Source of the DNA: a bacterium
Lineage (GTDB): Bacteria > Patescibacteria > Paceibacteria > UBA9973 > UBA2103
Direction of reading: 5' to 3'
Length of the DNA: 11,622 nt
NCBI GenBank assembly: GCA_021812925.1
Contig: JAKAMK010000016.1
Coordinates: 1-11,622, forward strand
Notes under the pieces: model-generated
What the model was told of the DNA's origin: nothing
Databases searched by the model: none
The model's input: only the letters and a program-made list of their open reading frames with translations
Part shown: positions 1 to 6,497 of the stretch, piece after piece
Numbering within the stretch: the stretch's first letter is position 1
Layout of the letters: each line of letters opens with the position of its first letter
Made by a program: the position numbers and the translations under genes

Positions 1-124
1 CGGGGACTTCACGCTTGCAAGAGTGTTCTTGGCAAGTTTGGTGCCGAGCAGTTTCAGGTGTTGAGTCGGCATGCACCGCGTCGCACGTCTTTCAAAGTAC
101 AGACCGTCAAAGCCGGTCACCCCC
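1..124 (-). ncRNA. ssrA: tmRNA (ssrA), 5' part, truncated by the window edge
   Basis: Read on the minus strand, the segment begins GGGGGTGACCGG followed by CTTTGACGG. This is the usual tmRNA 5' end: a G-rich acceptor strand followed by the reduced D-arm. GGTGCATGCCGA follows, the conserved start of pseudoknot PK1, and then a segment able to close the pseudoknot. The likely resume codon is GCC at 33..31, giving a tag that starts Ala-Lys-Asn-Thr-Leu-Ala; tags starting Ala-Lys-Asn are common in bacteria. The end of the tag, the remaining pseudoknots and the 3' tRNA-like half lie outside the window. smpB is the next gene upstream on the same strand, a common arrangement that supports the call. 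The 5' end is placed at the first G of the G-run (124) and could differ by a base or two. The role is trans-translation: freeing stalled ribosomes and tagging the nascent chain for degradation. Confidence 0.85.
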
Positions 125-130
125 GAAGAA

Positions 131-187
131 CGCAGAAACATAGCTATTAGCTTATGGCTTATAGCAAAAATACAAATTGTTTCTGCG
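131..187. repeat. Nested inverted repeat just upstream of tmRNA
   Basis: A perfect 10-bp inverted repeat (CGCAGAAACA at 131-140, TGTTTCTGCG at 178-187) encloses an AT-rich 37-nt segment. Inside this lies a second, imperfect hairpin (GCTAT ... ATAGC, about 143-165). The outer repeat starts only 7 nt upstream of the tmRNA 5' end, so this segment must hold or adjoin the tmRNA promoter or its 5' leader. It could be a hairpin ending smpB transcription, an operator or a processing structure. There is no clear T-run, and the sequence does not decide between these. The remaining stretch to the smpB stop (188-353) holds only a small GCGCC/GGCGC hairpin near 291-304 and nothing else I can support. Confidence 0.5.
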
Positions 188-353
188 CTTTGCGGGATTG
201 ATCGAGCACGGTGCCGCTCAATGTAACTGCTGCGAAAAGTACGGAATAATTTTCTGCTGAAAATTTTTCGCTCCTCTCGGCATTTGCCAGCGCCTGTCGG
301 CGCATTACTGCATCGCCTGCGCAGAGCCTTTTCTCGGAGTTACATCTCGCTTA

Positions 354-800
354 CTAACGGTTTTTAAGAAGGCGTTCGGCCTCGCGCGAGGCATCGCGCT
401 TTTTCAGGTCCTCGCGGCGGTCGGCTTTGCCTTTGCCGCGGACGATAGCTATTCGCGCCTTCACGTTCCGTCCGCTAGTATACAACTCAAAAGGCACTAT
501 TGTCAAACCCTTCTTCGCCTCGGCGTCCGCGAGCTCGGCGATTTCCGCGCGGTTGAGGAGGAGCTTCCGCGGCTGCTCGGGGTCGTAGCTTTTCGGCGCG
601 TTCGCGGCCTGGTACGGCGGGATGGTCATGCCGACGATAAACGCCTCGCCGCCGCGCACGATGACGCGCGAGCCGTCCAGAGAACCGAGCTTCCCGCGCA
701 GCGCCTTCACTTCCTGACCGGACAGCACGATACCCGCCGCGTACGTTTCCTGCGCGGCGTACTTGAGATGGGCCTTCTTGTTCTCTACCAGGGTTGCCAT
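354..800 (-). CDS. smpB: SmpB, tmRNA-binding protein
   Basis: 148 aa, the usual SmpB length. SmpB binds the tRNA-like domain of tmRNA and carries it into the A site of stalled ribosomes. Visible family features are the N-terminal strand region GIVLSGQEVKALR (residues 23-35), the GEAFIVG segment (51-57), DPEQPRKLLLN (73-83), the P-F-E-L-Y segment (103-107) and the basic C-terminal tail GKGKADRRED... (122 onward), which inserts into the empty mRNA channel. The start is set by the first residues of the family fold and by a TATAGT box at 812..807, exactly 6 nt before the ATG at 800. There is no Shine-Dalgarno sequence, so the mRNA is probably leaderless. The gene ends in tandem stops TAG TAA. The upstream phospholipase gene stops 14 nt before the ATG. 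tmRNA lies downstream on the same strand, which fits the function. Confidence 0.96.
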   Translation of the reverse strand: MATLVENKKAHLKYAAQETYAAGIVLSGQEVKALRGKLGSLDGSRVIVRGGEAFIVGMTIPPYQAANAPKSYDPEQPRKLLLNRAEIAELADAEAKKGLTIVPFELYTSGRNVKARIAIVRGKGKADRREDLKKRDASREAERLLKNR

Positions 801-806
801 GCGGCG

Positions 807-812
807 ACTATA
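807..812 (-). promoter_or_regulatory. -10 box of smpB (TATAGT), leaderless spacing
   Basis: TATAGT read on the minus strand, 6 nt before the smpB ATG. A transcription start 6-7 nt after the box would fall on the start codon. The box lies 2 nt past the stop codon of the upstream phospholipase gene, so smpB may have its own promoter even though the two genes are close together. No convincing -35 box is seen. Confidence 0.55.
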
Positions 813-814
813 CA

Positions 815-1669
815 CTATTTGTCTTGTTTGATACCGAGAAGCGCTTCGATTTCCTTTCGCTTCCCGAGAAGGTCGTCGATGCCCATGTGGTACGCCTCGG
901 CGACCTTGCGGCGCACGCGGGTGAAGATGCCGGTCGGGAGCGGAAAGGTGGGCGAGACGACGAGGATGTCCACGTCGCCCGGTAGGTGATCCCACTCGTC
1001 GCGCGTGATGTCGTTCAGAACGAGTTGGCGTATCATGGGCGGAGACACGAGCGCGGTGAGGTATGTGAACCACCACGCGGAGCGCGGGAGGCTCGTCGCA
1101 TTCGAAAGGACGAGAATTTTCGTCGCGCCTTCCTTGCGCGCCTTGCGGATGAGGTCGGCCATGTTCACATTCACATCGCCGTCGATGTAGCGCTTGCCAC
1201 CGAGCCGCACGGCGCCGCCGTAGAGGAAGGGAATCGCTTTGGCGGCCCGCATCACCTCGTACGGCTCGAACCACATATCGTTCGTCGCGTAGTCAGTGTG
1301 GCCGGTTTCGAGGTCCGTGACCGGCACGAACCAGCGCGTCTTTGTCTTGCGCAGGGCATCGTGATCGAGCGGGAGGTCGCGGCGGAGGATGGTGTCGACC
1401 ACGTAGTCGAGCCGGAGGCGCGGCGGGAAGGCGCTCACGATTTCCGGCGAGGGCACGTAGCGGAGCCAGACCTTCGCGATGTCGTCGTACTGGTGGGCGA
1501 GGTAGTAGAACATGGCGCCGACCGAGCCGGAGGCGGAGACGAAGATGTCGGGCTCGGTAAAACCGAGGCGCTTCGCGAGCGTCACGAGGGCGCCAGCGGC
1601 GTACGCGCACTTCATGCCGCCGCCCGAGGTCACGATAGCGATTTTTTCCTCGCGCTTCATTTCAGACAT
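815..1669 (-). CDS. Patatin-like phospholipase
   Basis: 284 aa, a cytosolic-type patatin-fold serine hydrolase with no signal peptide. A glycine-rich oxyanion loop SGGGMK lies at residues 15-20. It resembles the GGGM(K/R) variant of YjjU-like patatins. The nucleophile elbow is S-G-S-V-G (47-51), with Ser49 as the probable nucleophile; the first position of GxSxG is Ser rather than Gly. The catalytic Asp is in YIDGD (Asp163), giving the Ser-Asp dyad. Substrate unknown; the family hydrolyses acyl esters of membrane lipids. Two starts are possible, Met1 (1669) and Met4 (1660). Each has a -10-like box 7 nt upstream (TATACT at 1682..1677 and TATAAT at 1673..1668). The gene is divergent from ftsH across only 15 nt and lies just upstream of smpB. 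Fold and family are clear; the biological role is not. Confidence 0.88.
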   Translation of the reverse strand: MSEMKREEKIAIVTSGGGMKCAYAAGALVTLAKRLGFTEPDIFVSASGSVGAMFYYLAHQYDDIAKVWLRYVPSPEIVSAFPPRLRLDYVVDTILRRDLPLDHDALRKTKTRWFVPVTDLETGHTDYATNDMWFEPYEVMRAAKAIPFLYGGAVRLGGKRYIDGDVNVNMADLIRKARKEGATKILVLSNATSLPRSAWWFTYLTALVSPPMIRQLVLNDITRDEWDHLPGDVDILVVSPTFPLPTGIFTRVRRKVAEAYHMGIDDLLGKRKEIEALLGIKQDK

Positions 1670-1684
1670 TATAAAGAGTATAGT
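1668..1684. promoter_or_regulatory. Overlapping divergent -10 boxes for the phospholipase gene and ftsH
   Basis: The 17 bp between and overlapping the two start codons hold four -10-like hexamers. On the plus strand these are TATAAA (1670-1675) and TATAGT (1679-1684). On the minus strand they are TATACT (1682..1677) and TATAAT (1673..1668). Each plus box lies 9 nt before one of the two candidate ftsH ATGs, and each minus box lies 7 nt before one of the two candidate phospholipase ATGs. Polymerase bound in one direction would occlude the other. Which boxes are used is unknown. Confidence 0.55.
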
Positions 1685-3652
1685 ATGTCAACTATGGCTG
1701 CTCCTACGAGAAAACCGCGCAAGAAGAAGCTCGAGGTGCCGAAAGCGCCTAAGCGCTGGCTGCCTATCGGCGGCCCCGGCTTCTTCAGCAACCTCCTCAC
1801 GACCATCCTCATTTTCCTCATCCTCATGAGCGGTTACTCGCTCATCTCGAACCTCGCGCAATCGCCGACAACGATTCCGTTGTCACAGGTCGCCGCCGAC
1901 GTTGCTGCGGAAAAGGTGAAGAGCATCACGGTCTCGGGCGACTCGCTCGCGCTCACGTACCTGGACGGCTCGCAAAAAGATTCGCGCAAAGACTCCGCAG
2001 CCGGGCTCGCGGAGACGCTTTCCACCTACGGCGTGACGCCGGAAGAGCTCGCGAAGGTCGCCATCACGATAAACGGGCAGTCCGGCCTCTCGTTCTGGCT
2101 CCTCACCCTCGGCCCGACCATCCTCTCGCTCCTCTTCATCGGGCTCCTGTTCTGGTTCCTCACGCGGCAGGTGCGGGGCGCCGGCATGCAGGCATTCTCG
2201 TTCGGGCAGTCAAAGGCGCGCGTCATCGACCCCGCGGACCAGTCGCAGCGCGTCACCTTCAAGGACGTCGCCGGAGCAAAGGAGGCGAAGGAAGAGCTCT
2301 TGGAGATAGTCGACTTCTTGAAGAACCCGAAGAAGTTCCTCGACATCGGGGCGCGCATCCCGAAGGGCATCATTCTCATGGGCGCGCCGGGCACCGGCAA
2401 GACCTTGCTCGCGCGCGCGGTGGCGGGCGAAGCCGGCGTGCCGTTCTTCTCGATTTCCGGCTCTGAGTTCGTCGAGATGTTCGTGGGCGTCGGCGCCTCC
2501 CGCGTGCGTGATCTCTTCGAGATGGCGAAGAAGGCCGCGCCCGCCATCATCTTCGTCGACGAGATAGATGCGGTCGGCCGCGTGCGCGGCACGGGCGTCG
2601 GCGGCGGCAACGACGAGCGCGAGCAAACCCTCAATCAGATACTCGTCGAGATGGACGGCTTCGAGCCGAACGAGAAGGTCGTCGTCATGGCGGCGACGAA
2701 TCGTCCGGATGTCCTCGACCCCGCCTTGCTGCGCCCGGGGCGCTTCGACCGGCGCGTCACCATCGACCTGCCCGACCGCGCGGACCGCGAGGAAATCCTC
2801 ATGGTGCACGCGAAGGAGAAGCCGTTCGGGCCGGACGTGAAGCTCGCGGTCATCGCGGAGCGCACGCCGGGCTTCTCGGGCGCCGAGCTGTACTCGCTCA
2901 TGAATGAAGCGGCCATCCTCGCGGCGCGCGAGAACCGCAAGGAGATAACCCAGTACGACCTCATCCGCTCCATCGAGAAGGTCATGCTCGGGCCGGAGCG
3001 GAAGAGCCACCTCCTCTCGAAGAAAGAGAAGGAGCTCACCGCGTACCACGAGGCCGGCCACGCGCTCGTCTCCTCGGTGCTCCCGTACGCCGACCCGGTG
3101 CACAAGATTTCCATCATCAGCCGCGGGCGCGCCGCCGGCTACACGCTGAAGCTCCCGTTCGAGGACAAGAAGATGCAGTCGAAGAAGCAGTTCCTCGACG
3201 ACATCGCGGCTACCCTCGGCGGCTACGTGGCGGAGGAGCTCCTCTTCGACGATGTCACGACGGGGCCGAGTAACGATTTGGCCGTCATCACCGCGCTCGC
3301 GCGCGACATGGTCGCGCGCTGGGGCATGAGCGAGAAGCTGGGGCCCATCGCCTTCGGCACACGCGAACTTGGCACGGAGCCCTATTCGGACAAGGTCGCC
3401 GCGGAGATAGACGCGGAGGTCTCGCGCATCATCGACGAGCAGAAGAAGCGTGCGACGAAGGTGCTCGCCGAGCATCGTCCGGCGCTCGATTCGATCGCGA
3501 AGGCGCTCGTCGAGAAGGAGACCATCGAGCGGGACGATTTCGAGAAACTCCTTCTCGTGAACGGCATCACGCCGAAGCAGCGCGAAGAAGACACGCCCGC
3601 AGTCGTCATTGCTCCGGGCACTGCGGGCGGTACGGCAGAGGGCCTTTCGTAG
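1685..3652 (+). CDS. ftsH: FtsH, ATP-dependent membrane zinc metalloprotease
   Basis: 655 aa from this ATG, or 652 from the in-frame ATG at 1694; the family is usually 600-700 aa. FtsH is a hexameric AAA+ protease that extracts and degrades misfolded or tagged membrane and cytosolic proteins. In order there are a basic N-terminus, TM1 (about 33-53), a short extracytoplasmic domain (about 55-135), TM2 (about 136-160) and the AAA+ module. The latter has Walker A GAPGTGKT (233-240), Walker B IIFVDEID (288-295, with Asp292-Glu293) and the second region of homology [20 protein letters not shown]. The M41 peptidase domain has HEAGH (455-459) and the third zinc ligand Asp531 in SND. All catalytic residues are present. 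The C-terminal tail is short and Ala/Gly-rich. A tRNA follows 38 nt downstream. Start choice is uncertain because both ATGs have a -10-like box 9 nt upstream. Confidence 0.97.
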   Translation: MSTMAAPTRKPRKKKLEVPKAPKRWLPIGGPGFFSNLLTTILIFLILMSGYSLISNLAQSPTTIPLSQVAADVAAEKVKSITVSGDSLALTYLDGSQKDSRKDSAAGLAETLSTYGVTPEELAKVAITINGQSGLSFWLLTLGPTILSLLFIGLLFWFLTRQVRGAGMQAFSFGQSKARVIDPADQSQRVTFKDVAGAKEAKEELLEIVDFLKNPKKFLDIGARIPKGIILMGAPGTGKTLLARAVAGEAGVPFFSISGSEFVEMFVGVGASRVRDLFEMAKKAAPAIIFVDEIDAVGRVRGTGVGGGNDEREQTLNQILVEMDGFEPNEKVVVMAATNRPDVLDPALLRPGRFDRRVTIDLPDRADREEILMVHAKEKPFGPDVKLAVIAERTPGFSGAELYSLMNEAAILAARENRKEITQYDLIRSIEKVMLGPERKSHLLSKKEKELTAYHEAGHALVSSVLPYADPVHKISIISRGRAAGYTLKLPFEDKKMQSKKQFLDDIAATLGGYVAEELLFDDVTTGPSNDLAVITALARDMVARWGMSEKLGPIAFGTRELGTEPYSDKVAAEIDAEVSRIIDEQKKRATKVLAEHRPALDSIAKALVEKETIERDDFEKLLLVNGITPKQREEDTPAVVIAPGTAGGTAEGLS

Positions 3653-3690
3653 CGTGCGATAGGCTACCAAACAGTGTAGATTGAAGCGAG

Positions 3691-3764
3691 CCGCCCTTAG
3701 CTCAGTCGGTTAGAGCACGGAGCTTATACCTCCGGGGTCCTTGGTTCGAATCCAAGAGGGCGGA
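3691..3764 (+). tRNA. tRNA-Ile, anticodon UAU
   Basis: A full 74-nt cloverleaf. The acceptor stem is CCGCCCT/AGGGCGG, the D-arm GCTC/GAGC with loop AGTCGGTTA, and the anticodon stem CGGAG/CTCCG with the 7-nt loop CTTATAC. The variable loop is GGGTC, the T-arm is CTTGG/CCAAG with loop TTCGAAT, and the discriminator is A73. The anticodon (3725-3727) is TAT, so it reads AUA as isoleucine; A73 fits isoleucine identity. CCA is not encoded: after the discriminator comes CTAGG. Most bacteria read AUA with a CAU anticodon modified to lysidine by TilS, so a UAU anticodon is unusual. AUA codons are in real use here: at least six in ftsH. Confidence 0.93.
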
Positions 3765-3774
3765 CTAGGTGCTG

Positions 3775-3824
3775 TTGACACTGGAGCAAGCGAGGCGCAC
3801 TATCGTGTCCGGGCAATAGGGGAG
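3775..3824 (+). promoter_or_regulatory. Promoter and Shine-Dalgarno leader of the 130-aa gene
   Basis: TTGACA at 3775-3780 is a perfect -35 hexamer. Possible -10 sequences are CACTAT (3798-3803, spacing 17) or TATCGT (3801-3806, spacing 20). A Shine-Dalgarno sequence GGGGAG (3819-3824) lies 8 nt before the ATG at 3833 and decides that start. The -10 is weak, so the promoter is only moderately supported; the ribosome binding site is good. Confidence 0.45.
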
Positions 3825-3832
3825 TATGACCC

Positions 3833-4225
3833 ATGACGAATGTAACGTCTCTCGATCTCTTTCGGGCAGCACGGTCGTGGCAGGTTCCTGATAGCATCGA
3901 GACGCTGTTTCTCGAGGTGCACGAAGGGCCAGACTACGCGGACGCGCTCGCGCGCGCCCTGCGTCGAGACCCGGTGAGTTTCATGGTCGACGTGAGCGAT
4001 TTCGTCGACCTGAAGCAGAACGAGCCGCGCCTCAGCGGTACGGCGCTCGGGTTCCGCAGCTTCAAGATGGATCCCGACGATGCTTTCTACGACGGGCTCG
4101 TCGTATGGCTCGACCATCCGGTCGCGTACATACACGGGTACCGCGTGGGTAAGCCGCATCGCCGCGTCGTGCTCCTGTACGACGCGGAGCGGTTGCCCTA
4201 TCGGTGGGCCATCTACCCCGAGTGA
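3833..4225 (+). CDS. Uncharacterised 130-aa protein
   Basis: I do not recognise this protein. It is soluble, with no signal peptide or membrane segment. The first half looks helical and acidic (EVHEGPDYADALARALRRD). The second half looks mixed alpha/beta, with several aromatic and Tyr/Trp-rich strands (FYDGLVVWLDHPVAYIHGYRV) and a basic GKPHRRVVLLYD segment near the C-terminus. The reading frame is supported by GC-rich third positions like its neighbours, a GGGGAG ribosome binding site 8 nt before the ATG, and an intrinsic terminator starting 4 nt after the stop. It appears to be a single-gene unit between the tRNA and the convergent recG. No function can be assigned from the sequence alone. 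Confidence 0.8.
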   Translation: MTNVTSLDLFRAARSWQVPDSIETLFLEVHEGPDYADALARALRRDPVSFMVDVSDFVDLKQNEPRLSGTALGFRSFKMDPDDAFYDGLVVWLDHPVAYIHGYRVGKPHRRVVLLYDAERLPYRWAIYPE

Positions 4226-4229
4226 GATC

Positions 4230-4266
4230 ATCCCGCGCGCCTCTTGGCGTGCGGGATTTTCTTGCT
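4230..4266 (+). terminator. Intrinsic terminator of the 130-aa gene
   Basis: A 12-bp stem (ATCCCGCGCGCC / GGCGTGCGGGAT, one G-U pair) with the loop TCTT spans 4230-4257 and runs into TTTTCTTGCTT. It starts 4 nt after the stop of the 130-aa gene. The recG stop codon lies at its far edge. On the minus strand the hairpin is followed by GATGATCTC, so it is weaker for recG. Confidence 0.85.
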
Positions 4267-6473
4267 TACTCGAGGTGCAGGTTCGCGCCGGAGGCCCGTG
4301 CGCGTAGAGCGAGCGCGGGGTGCGCCGCGAGCTCCGGGTCGCGCTCGATGAGCAGCTTCGCCTCTCTTCGCGCCGCCTCGACCATCTGTATATTCTGCAG
4401 TGCCTCCATCGCGATGTCGGAGACACCCCACTGCTTGCCGCCTGCGAGCTCGCCCGCGCCGCGGAGTTTGAGGTCGTACTCGGCGAGCTCGAAGCCGTCC
4501 TTCGCGTTCTTAAATGCTTTCATGCGTTCGCGGGTCGCCGGTCCCATGGTCTCCGGGAGCGCGAAGCAGTACGCCTGGTGCGTCGAGCGGATGACGCGCC
4601 CGCGAAGCTGATGGAGCTGCGACAGACCGAAGCGCTCCGCGCCTTCGATGAGGATGACGGTCGCGTTCGGTACATTCACGCCGACCTCGACCACCGAGGT
4701 CGCGACGAGGATGTCGAGGTCACCGGCAGCAAAGCGGTTCATAACGTCCTCTTTCTCTTGCGGCTTCATCTTGCTGTGCAGGATACCGATGGTCGCGCTC
4801 GGGAAGATGTCCATCGCGAGGCGCGCTGCTTCCGCCTTCACGGATCGAGCCTGGAGCGCGAGCTCCTTCGCGGGGTCTGGCTCGTCGATGCGCGGGCAGA
4901 TGACGTACGCTTGCCGTCCCGCGGCGAGTTCCGTGCGCACGCGCGCGTACGCCTCCTCGCGGTCTTTCGGGCCGAGCACGTGCGTCTCGATGGGTTTCCG
5001 TCCCGCCGGCATCTGGTCGAGGAGCGTGAGGTCGAGGTCGCCGTAGATGGTGAGGGCAAGCGTTCGCGGAATCGGCGTCGCAGTCATGCTCAAAAGGTGT
5101 GGACTTGAAAAGGTATGATATATCATACCTTTTCTTTCATGAGTATTGGCGTTCTGTTTTTGGACGAGCTTCTGGCGGTGCATGGTGCCGAAGCGGTGCT
5201 GCTCGTCGATGATCGCGAACGCGAGGTGCTTGAAGACGAGCGATTTCTCGACAAGCGCGTGCGTGCCGATGACGATTGGAATGAGGCCGTCCGCGACGCG
5301 CTTCCGGAAGGTCGCCTTCGAGACCTTTGCCGATTCTTCGTAGCGCACGCGCGAAGGGAACACGCGGCACTCAGAACCTGTCACGAGCCCGATGGGAATC
5401 GGGTGGTCGCGGAAATAGGAGACGAACGTCGAGAAGTGCTGCTTCGCGAGAATCTCAGTCGGGACTAGGTACGCGGCTTGCAAAGTGCCCGCAATGCGGC
5501 CGGGCGAAATGGACGTTGCCACCAGGTACGCGGTCGCGGCAGCGACCGCGGTCTTACCGCTCCCCACGTCGCCCTCGAGGAGTCGGCGCATCGGGTGCGC
5601 TTTCTCGAAGTCGGCAACGATAGCGTCGATGGCGCGCGTCTGCGCGGCAGTGGGCGGGAAGGGGAACGACGCGACGAAGTTCGCGAGCGCCTGTCGGTCT
5701 ACCGAAACCGGCAGTGCGCGCTCACGCACCGCCTGCGCGCGTTCCCCCTGCACCGCGAGCTGCAAGGCGAGCACCTCCTCGAACGCGAAGCGTTTCCGCG
5801 CGGCGGCTGCATCCTTCGGCGACCGCGGCGCGTGCATCCAGAGAAGCGCGGTCGAGAGCACGGGCAGGTGATAACGTTCGAGGAGCTCGCGGGGCAGCGG
5901 GTCCTCGAGTCGCTCGTGCGCCCCAGCTTCGAACGCCTTCCGCACCGCGTGCATGAACCACAAGGACGAGATGCCCTCGCTCTCCGGGTATACCGGGTAC
6001 AGCGTCTCGATGTTCTCGCCCGAAGCTTTGGTGAAGAGCGAATCGTGCGCCTTGTCAGGCTCGACTGCCGAGCGTTCTATTTCCGGATTCGCGAGGTACG
6101 GCTTATCCGGCGAACCGGTCACGCGGCCGGAAACTTTCACCACCTGGCCCTCGTGGAGGCTCTTCGCGATGTACGGCTGGCTGAACCAGCGCAGCTTTAT
6201 CTTTCCGGACGCGTCCTCGAGCCAGGCTTCGCCCATGGGTCGCCGCGTTTTCCAGCTCCGCTTCGCTTCCGGTTTTGAGATGGTGCCGACGAGGGTCACC
6301 TCCGCGCCCGGCGCGACCGATGCGATGGTGCCCGCCGGCCCGCTCGCCTCGTAGCGGGAGGGGAAGTGGTAGAGCAGGTCGCGGATTGTCGCGACGCCGA
6401 GTTTCTTGAGCGCTCGCTTCTGGTCGCTCCGCAGGCGGAGGAAGTGCTGGTCGATTAGGTCGCCGGGATTCAC
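4266..6473 (-). CDS. recG: RecG, ATP-dependent DNA helicase, with an in-frame palindromic insertion
   Basis: 735 aa, about 40 longer than E. coli RecG (693). RecG remodels stalled replication forks and Holliday junctions. The N-terminal wedge/OB domain (to about residue 150) is followed by superfamily-2 helicase domains: Walker A GDVGSGKT (301-308), DEQH box (423-426), motif III SMTATPIPRT (462-471), and the C-terminal helicase domain with ATSVVEVGVNVPNAT and QLRGRVIRS. The extra length includes a segment around Cys369 (SECRVFPSRVRYEES), which I recall as typical of Parcubacteria, and a segment about 440-457 just before motif III, inside which lies a 28-bp palindrome. The reading frame is intact. 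The start is GTG, with TATACT (6485..6480) exactly 6 nt upstream and no Shine-Dalgarno sequence, so the mRNA is probably leaderless. It is divergent from the malic enzyme gene over 24 nt. Confidence 0.96.
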   Translation of the reverse strand: MNPGDLIDQHFLRLRSDQKRALKKLGVATIRDLLYHFPSRYEASGPAGTIASVAPGAEVTLVGTISKPEAKRSWKTRRPMGEAWLEDASGKIKLRWFSQPYIAKSLHEGQVVKVSGRVTGSPDKPYLANPEIERSAVEPDKAHDSLFTKASGENIETLYPVYPESEGISSLWFMHAVRKAFEAGAHERLEDPLPRELLERYHLPVLSTALLWMHAPRSPKDAAAARKRFAFEEVLALQLAVQGERAQAVRERALPVSVDRQALANFVASFPFPPTAAQTRAIDAIVADFEKAHPMRRLLEGDVGSGKTAVAAATAYLVATSISPGRIAGTLQAAYLVPTEILAKQHFSTFVSYFRDHPIPIGLVTGSECRVFPSRVRYEESAKVSKATFRKRVADGLIPIVIGTHALVEKSLVFKHLAFAIIDEQHRFGTMHRQKLVQKQNANTHERKGMIYHTFSSPHLLSMTATPIPRTLALTIYGDLDLTLLDQMPAGRKPIETHVLGPKDREEAYARVRTELAAGRQAYVICPRIDEPDPAKELALQARSVKAEAARLAMDIFPSATIGILHSKMKPQEKEDVMNRFAAGDLDILVATSVVEVGVNVPNATVILIEGAERFGLSQLHQLRGRVIRSTHQAYCFALPETMGPATRERMKAFKNAKDGFELAEYDLKLRGAGELAGGKQWGVSDIAMEALQNIQMVEAARREAKLLIERDPELAAHPALALRARASGANLHLE
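5107..5134. repeat. Perfect 28-bp palindrome inside recG
   Basis: GAAAAGGTATGATA is followed directly by its exact reverse complement, centred between 5120 and 5121. It is AT-rich in a GC-rich gene. Read in the recG frame its core encodes Lys-Gly-Met-Ile-Tyr-His-Thr-Phe (448-455). The flanking codons on both sides, from about Gln438 to Leu461, are also AT-rich (AAA, AAT, ACT, AGA, TTT, TCA, AGT, CTT, TTG) and unlike the rest of the gene. The insert falls between the DEQH box and motif III, where the family loop varies in length. It looks like a short palindromic element tolerated in frame. Confidence 0.85.
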
Positions 6474-6479
6474 CCCCGT

Positions 6480-6487
6480 AGTATACT
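6480..6487. promoter_or_regulatory. Palindromic AGTATACT shared by the recG and malic enzyme promoters
   Basis: The 8-bp palindrome AGTATACT gives TATACT on both strands: 6485..6480 for recG, 6 nt before its GTG, and 6482-6487 for the malic enzyme gene, 10 nt before its ATG. Only 24 bp separate the two start codons. No -35 box of quality is seen on either side. The two promoters should be mutually exclusive. Confidence 0.6.
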
Positions 6488-6497
6488 CACCGGACCT

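Noticed and set aside
188..353. Possible small RNA or extra gene between smpB and the tmRNA leader
   Set aside because: Only a short 5-bp hairpin and AT-rich patches are visible; no open frame with a ribosome binding site and no recognisable RNA fold.
986..1684. An open frame continuous with ftsH upstream of its ATG, and the equivalent extension of smpB back to 1274
   Set aside because: Both run antisense or out of frame through the phospholipase gene, have low-complexity Arg-rich translations, and lie upstream of good -10 boxes and family-typical starts.
1685..3652. All six ATA codons I found in ftsH follow a codon ending in G, which would avoid GATC
   Set aside because: GATC still occurs many times across the window, including inside ftsH and recG, so site avoidance is not convincing without a genome-wide count.
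2210..3670. Long antisense open frame opposite ftsH, and similar ones opposite recG, the malic enzyme gene and htpX
   Set aside because: Long shadow frames are expected in GC-rich genes. The translations are Arg/Ala/Asp-rich without motifs, and the opposite strand carries clear families.
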